Origin: DATCSE01 sp036568605
Lineage (GTDB): Bacteria; Pseudomonadota; Gammaproteobacteria; Burkholderiales; Burkholderiaceae_C
Reading direction: 5' to 3'
DNA length: 8,490 nucleotides
NCBI GenBank assembly: GCA_036568605.1
Contig: DATCSE010000044.1
Coordinates: 1 to 8,490, forward strand
This document shows positions 5,865 to 8,490 of the stretch, in pieces. Numbering within the stretch: the first letter of the stretch is position 1; each line of letters begins with the position of its first letter. Made by a program: the position numbers and the translations under genes. The notes under the pieces are model-generated. The model ran no database searches, was not told where the DNA came from, and worked only from the letters and a program-made list of their open reading frames with translations.

Positions 5865-8490
5865 TGGACATCGACTTCGATTCCCTCGCGCAGCAGGCGC
5901 TCGCCCCGCCAGCCACTGCCCCGACGCCGACCGGCCGCGTCGTGCCATTTCCTGGGACACCAGCATCTGCCGGTCCCGACTACGACTCCCTCGCCGGCAC
6001 GGTGATGGATCTGCAGCGCGCCACCGCCGCGCAGAACCTGGTCGCTGCCCAAGCTTCCGATCCAGACCGCGCGGCGAAGGCCCTGCAGGTCTCGCGCGCC
6101 ACCGGCATCCCGCAACCGGCCGCAGAAGCGAACCTTGACCAGGCGCAGCAGGCCGCGACGCTGACGAAGAACATGCAGACGCTGGAGGCAAATCCGGCGC
6201 TGTCTTCCTTCGTCGCCGCGAACCCGCTGGCCGCGCGCATGGCGCAGGACGACTTCGACAAGCTGTCCTTCGTCGAGCGCATGACCACGGCGCTGAAGAG
6301 CGGCGCCGCGACCGCGCTGCTGGCCAACCAGCTTGGCCGCGCCGGCAACGAGAAGCAGGCCGCCGCAGCGCTGGGCATCGACACGCCAGCGCTCGATGCG
6401 CGGGTCGGCCGGCTCCAGTCATCGATCAACGCCCAGCCCAAGCTGACCGGCGGCATGGGCGTCGCGCAGGGCATTTCGGGACTGCTGGCCGGGCTCGTCG
6501 ACAACGCGATCGAGGGCGGTTCGCAGGGCGCCCTCGTCGGCGCCGGCATCGGCGCAGCAGGTGGAGCAGCTTTCGGGGGTATCGGCGCAGCGCCGGGCGC
6601 GGCTGCTGGTGCTGCAACGGGCGGCCTGGTCGGCTTCAACGTCGACATGTCGCGCGTCGCGGCCGGCAATGCGTACCTGAAGATGAGCCAGATCCGCGGC
6701 GCCGACGGGCAGCCACTCTCCGAAGCCGGCAAGCAGTTCGGTGCGATCACGACGGGTGTGCTGACCTACCTGATCGGCACCTACGCCAGCAAGATCGAGA
6801 GCAAGGTGCTGGGCGAGACCGCCGAATCGCTGGCGCAGCAGGCGGTGCAGCGCGCCGTGCAGATGCCGACCTTCGCGCGCGCTGCCGCCGATTTCGGCAT
6901 CGGGACGCTGAAGGGTGCGGGGCAGGGCGCCGGGATCATGACCGCGATGGAGGCTTCCTCCATTCTGGGCGAGGAGTTGGCCAAGACCGTTACCAGCGGC
7001 GACTTCGCGCGCGACCCGCACGAGATGGTCGAGCGCCTCGCGGACGCCGCGCTGAACGGGGCGGTGACCCTTGGCGCGATGCACGGCGCGATGAAGGGCC
7101 TTGCGCTGTATGGCGATGCGCGCAGCGCCGTCCGCGCACAGGGACAGGCCGAGATGCTTCGCAACCTGATGGCCGGGGCCGAGGGCACGAAGCTGCGCGA
7201 GCGTGACCTGCAGTCCTTCCAGGCTTTCATGCAGCAGCAGACGGATGGATCCCCCATCGAGCATCTGTACCTGCCTGCCGACACGGTGCGCGAGCTCTAC
7301 CAGGGCGCGCGCATCGACCCCGCGGCGCTGGCCGACCGCACGAAGGATCCGCTCTTCGGTTTCGTCGCGGATATGCCGCAGCAGCTGCGCGAGGCCGCAG
7401 CGTCGGGCGGCGATGTCGTGATCCCGACCGCCGACTTTGTCACGCACCTGGCTGGCACGCCGCTGGCCGAGCGCCTGTTGCCCGACCTGCGCGTCGGCGC
7501 GGACGCGATGTCCCTGAACGAGGCCAAGCAGTTCCAGGCCGAGTACGAGGCACGCCTGAAGAGCGCGGTCGAAGAGGCCAGCAAGACCGAACCGAGCAGC
7601 ATCCAGCGCATCGAGGACGAGGTGCGGCAGCAGGCGGTCGAGGCCGGCTATCGCGATGTGGTCGCCAGCCGCTACGCCAAGCTGTACGCCGCCCGCTATG
7701 CCACCCGCGCCGAGCGGCTTGGGCTGGACCCATACGAAGCCTACAAACAGGCAGGAATTCGCATTCAGAAGGGGGAAGGCACCCCGAGCGAGGGTTCCCG
7801 AGAGCTGAGCCAGAGCGGCACAATCGGCCCGGAAGGAGCCCCGCATGAAGAAGCAGGACATCAGCGAGCTGCTGGCGAGCAAGCCCACGAAGACGTACTC
7901 CCAACTGTTGGCGGAGGGAATTCGGCACAAGGGTGGGCTGGCGCAACTCGCATCCGAGGAGCAGACGACCGACCGGCAACCAGCTACCGAGGCTCTGCGC
8001 TCGAACTTGCCCCCGAGCACTTCGACCTAAAAGCGCTCGGCCAGGCCAGCGCCCGTCCGTCTTCCGGGCTCGGCGTCTGGTTCACGCCCGACAAGGGCGA
8101 GGCGAAGACCTACGGGGATGTCGAGAGCTTCCATCTCGACGTTCGCAATCCGAAGGTCATCAAGGTCGAAGATCTCCCCGGCTTCGACAGCGTCGAGGAC
8201 GCCCACGCCTATCGGGAGAAACTCCGCAAGCAAGGCTACGACGGGATCATCGTCACGGCCAAGCACCTGGGCGGTCCGACGCACGTCGTCGCGTTCCATC
8301 CCGACCAGGTCATCTACCCGAAGCCCGAGATCCCCGACACCTTCGAGGTCGGCGGCGAGTACAACCAGGGCGAACGGGGGAAGATCAGCTTCAACAACGG
8401 CCGCGCCGTCATCAGCCTGTTCGAGAAGGCTGATGCTTCCACCCTGATCCACGAGTCTGGCCACGCTTGGCTGGAAGAGCTCTCTTCGGA
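5864..8490 (+). CDS. Giant polyvalent ejection protein with ADP-ribosyltransferase-like and zincin domains (3'-truncated by window)
   Basis: The frame stays open from 5864 to the edge (875 codons plus 2 bases), so the real protein is longer. Residues 1-200 are helical, with a segment near 46-130 (SDPDRAAKALQVSRATGIPQ) of a type common in large phage internal proteins. Residues 219-257 are a Gly/Ala zipper (GALVGAGIGAAGGAAFGG) that could insert in a membrane. About 470-560 contain LPADTVRELYQ and GGDVVIPTADFVTHLAGTPL, again typical of giant phage proteins. A poorly biased linker (about 640-707) precedes an ART-PolyVal-like domain (708-820: YRGSALELAPEHF, GVWFTPDKGEAKTYGD, GYDGIIV). The motif HESGHAWLEEL (863-873) is an HExxH zincin site. 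The start is TGATG at the upstream stop; an in-frame GTG at 5861 is an alternative (GTGA). No strong Shine-Dalgarno is seen. Its place as last of three ejection genes matches gp16. Enzyme activities are inferred. Confidence 0.85.
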   Translation, partial: MDIDFDSLAQQALAPPATAPTPTGRVVPFPGTPASAGPDYDSLAGTVMDLQRATAAQNLVAAQASDPDRAAKALQVSRATGIPQPAAEANLDQAQQAATLTKNMQTLEANPALSSFVAANPLAARMAQDDFDKLSFVERMTTALKSGAATALLANQLGRAGNEKQAAAALGIDTPALDARVGRLQSSINAQPKLTGGMGVAQGISGLLAGLVDNAIEGGSQGALVGAGIGAAGGAAFGGIGAAPGAAAGAATGGLVGFNVDMSRVAAGNAYLKMSQIRGADGQPLSEAGKQFGAITTGVLTYLIGTYASKIESKVLGETAESLAQQAVQRAVQMPTFARAAADFGIGTLKGAGQGAGIMTAMEASSILGEELAKTVTSGDFARDPHEMVERLADAALNGAVTLGAMHGAMKGLALYGDARSAVRAQGQAEMLRNLMAGAEGTKLRERDLQSFQAFMQQQTDGSPIEHLYLPADTVRELYQGARIDPAALADRTKDPLFGFVADMPQQLREAAASGGDVVIPTADFVTHLAGTPLAERLLPDLRVGADAMSLNEAKQFQAEYEARLKSAVEEASKTEPSSIQRIEDEVRQQAVEAGYRDVVASRYAKLYAARYATRAERLGLDPYEAYKQAGIRIQKGEGTPSEGSRELSQSGTIGPEGAPHEEAGHQRAAGEQAHEDVLPTVGGGNSAQGWAGATRIRGADDRPATSYRGSALELAPEHFDLKALGQASARPSSGLGVWFTPDKGEAKTYGDVESFHLDVRNPKVIKVEDLPGFDSVEDAHAYREKLRKQGYDGIIVTAKHLGGPTHVVAFHPDQVIYPKPEIPDTFEVGGEYNQGERGKISFNNGRAVISLFEKADASTLIHESGHAWLEELSS
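6518..6634 (+). other. Glycine-zipper hydrophobic segment of the giant protein
   Basis: Residues about 219-257 are almost entirely Gly and Ala with a few Val/Ile/Leu/Phe, in repeated GxxxG/AxxxG spacing, with a Pro near the middle. Such stretches pack as membrane helices and are frequent in phage ejection proteins that reach the inner membrane. A second, weaker hydrophobic run (ITTGVLTYLIGTYA, near 296-309) follows. Membrane insertion is inferred. Confidence 0.5.
7833..7838 (+). promoter_or_regulatory. Strong ribosome binding site for the embedded ORF
   Basis: AAGGAG (within GGAAGGAG, 7831-7838) lies 6 nt before the ATG at 7845. It is the best-matched and best-spaced Shine-Dalgarno of any start in the window, yet it lies inside the giant gene and out of frame with it. 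Confidence 0.6.
7845..8030 (+). CDS. Embedded small ORF in the +1 frame of the giant gene, function unknown
   Basis: This encodes 61 residues beginning MKKQDISELLASKPTKTY, mostly helical in appearance, basic at the start, with a Ser/Thr/Pro-rich end. No signal peptide, lipobox or membrane segment is visible, and I do not recognise a family. Three signs support it being translated: an AAGGAG 6 nt upstream; third positions G or C in 50 of 61 codons (all of the first 19); and a collapse of this bias in the host frame over the same bases (21 of 49 codons from 7844). The frame is closed upstream by TGA at 7806-7808, so it is not a fusion with upstream sequence. It lies in the linker before the ADP-ribosyltransferase-like domain; its last 15 or so codons overlap the domain's first residues. 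Alternatives are a pair of compensating frameshifts in the giant gene, or chance. Confidence 0.5.
   Translation: MKKQDISELLASKPTKTYSQLLAEGIRHKGGLAQLASEEQTTDRQPATEALRSNLPPSTST
7985..8323 (+). other. ADP-ribosyltransferase-like (ART-PolyVal type) domain
   Basis: Residues about 708-820 of the giant protein read as the polyvalent-protein ART fold: Tyr708-Arg709-Gly-Ser at the first strand, GVWFTPDKGEAKTYGD (Trp739, Phe740, Tyr750) for the second motif, FHLDVRNPKVIKVED, GYDGIIV (from Gly791) and a final THVVAFHPDQVIYPK strand. Many relatives have Glu at the position before the last strand's VVF; here it appears to be Thr806/His807, so catalysis is uncertain. Confidence 0.65.

Noticed and set aside
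4482..6422. Long open frame on the minus strand opposite the transglycosylase and giant genes (646 codons)
   Set aside because: It crosses the junction of two well supported + strand genes and its product is Arg/Ala/Ser/Pro-rich low complexity, so it is a shadow of biased codon use.
6419..8020. Long open frame on the minus strand opposite the giant gene (533 codons)
   Set aside because: No recognisable motif or ribosome site, and the + strand frame has conserved phage segments throughout.
7845..8030. Embedded lysis gene (Rz1-like) as the identity of the small ORF
   Set aside because: Rz1-type genes are also embedded in a +1 frame, but this product has no signal peptide, lipobox cysteine or membrane segment, and no lysis genes are nearby.
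7933..8433. 166-codon + strand frame overlapping the ART-like domain
   Set aside because: Arg-rich product without motifs, and the giant gene's frame shows coherent ART-like motifs over the same bases.

Overview
This is a compact, GC-rich piece (third codon positions almost all G or C) of a tailed-phage or prophage structural region. All genes are on the + strand and are packed end to end, with junctions of 1 nt spacing or 1-4 nt overlap. Five virion genes follow the order seen in short-tailed T7-type phages: tail tubular protein A (gp11-like, only its C-terminus present), tail nozzle/tail tubular protein B (gp12-like), a small internal virion protein (gp14-like), a larger internal virion protein with a soluble lytic transglycosylase domain, and a very large ejection protein that runs off the right edge. 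Base composition and protein style suggest a phage of a GC-rich proteobacterium. The sequence does not identify the host, nor show whether the phage is virulent or integrated.

Layout. Bases 1-282 hold the end of the gatekeeper/adaptor protein. Bases 284-3004 encode a 906-residue nozzle protein with an apparent carbohydrate-binding-type beta-sandwich inserted near the N-terminus and a second beta-rich insert before the conserved core. Bases 3001-3570 encode a 189-residue Ala/Gln-rich helical protein. Bases 3570-5864 encode a 764-residue protein with a complete SLT (goose-lysozyme-like) domain in its middle. From 5864 to the end lies one uninterrupted frame of at least 875 residues. It has an N-terminal helical region, a Gly/Ala-zipper hydrophobic stretch, a conserved phage helical segment, a linker, an ADP-ribosyltransferase-like domain of the kind found in phage polyvalent proteins, and an HExxH zincin motif at the window edge.

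How they work together (family knowledge plus inference): the gp11/gp12-like proteins build the tail tube and nozzle. The three internal proteins would be stored in the capsid and ejected ahead of the DNA, the transglycosylase cutting peptidoglycan and the others helping form a channel across the periplasm and inner membrane. The polyvalent protein could also carry effector enzymes into the cell with the genome.

The most unexpected signal is a 61-codon ORF (7845-8030) embedded in the +1 frame of the giant gene. It has the best Shine-Dalgarno of any start in the window and the codon bias of a real gene, while the host frame loses that bias over the same bases. It may be an overprinted phage gene lying in an inter-domain linker. 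There are no RNA genes, IS elements, CRISPR arrays, and no intergenic space to hold a promoter or terminator.
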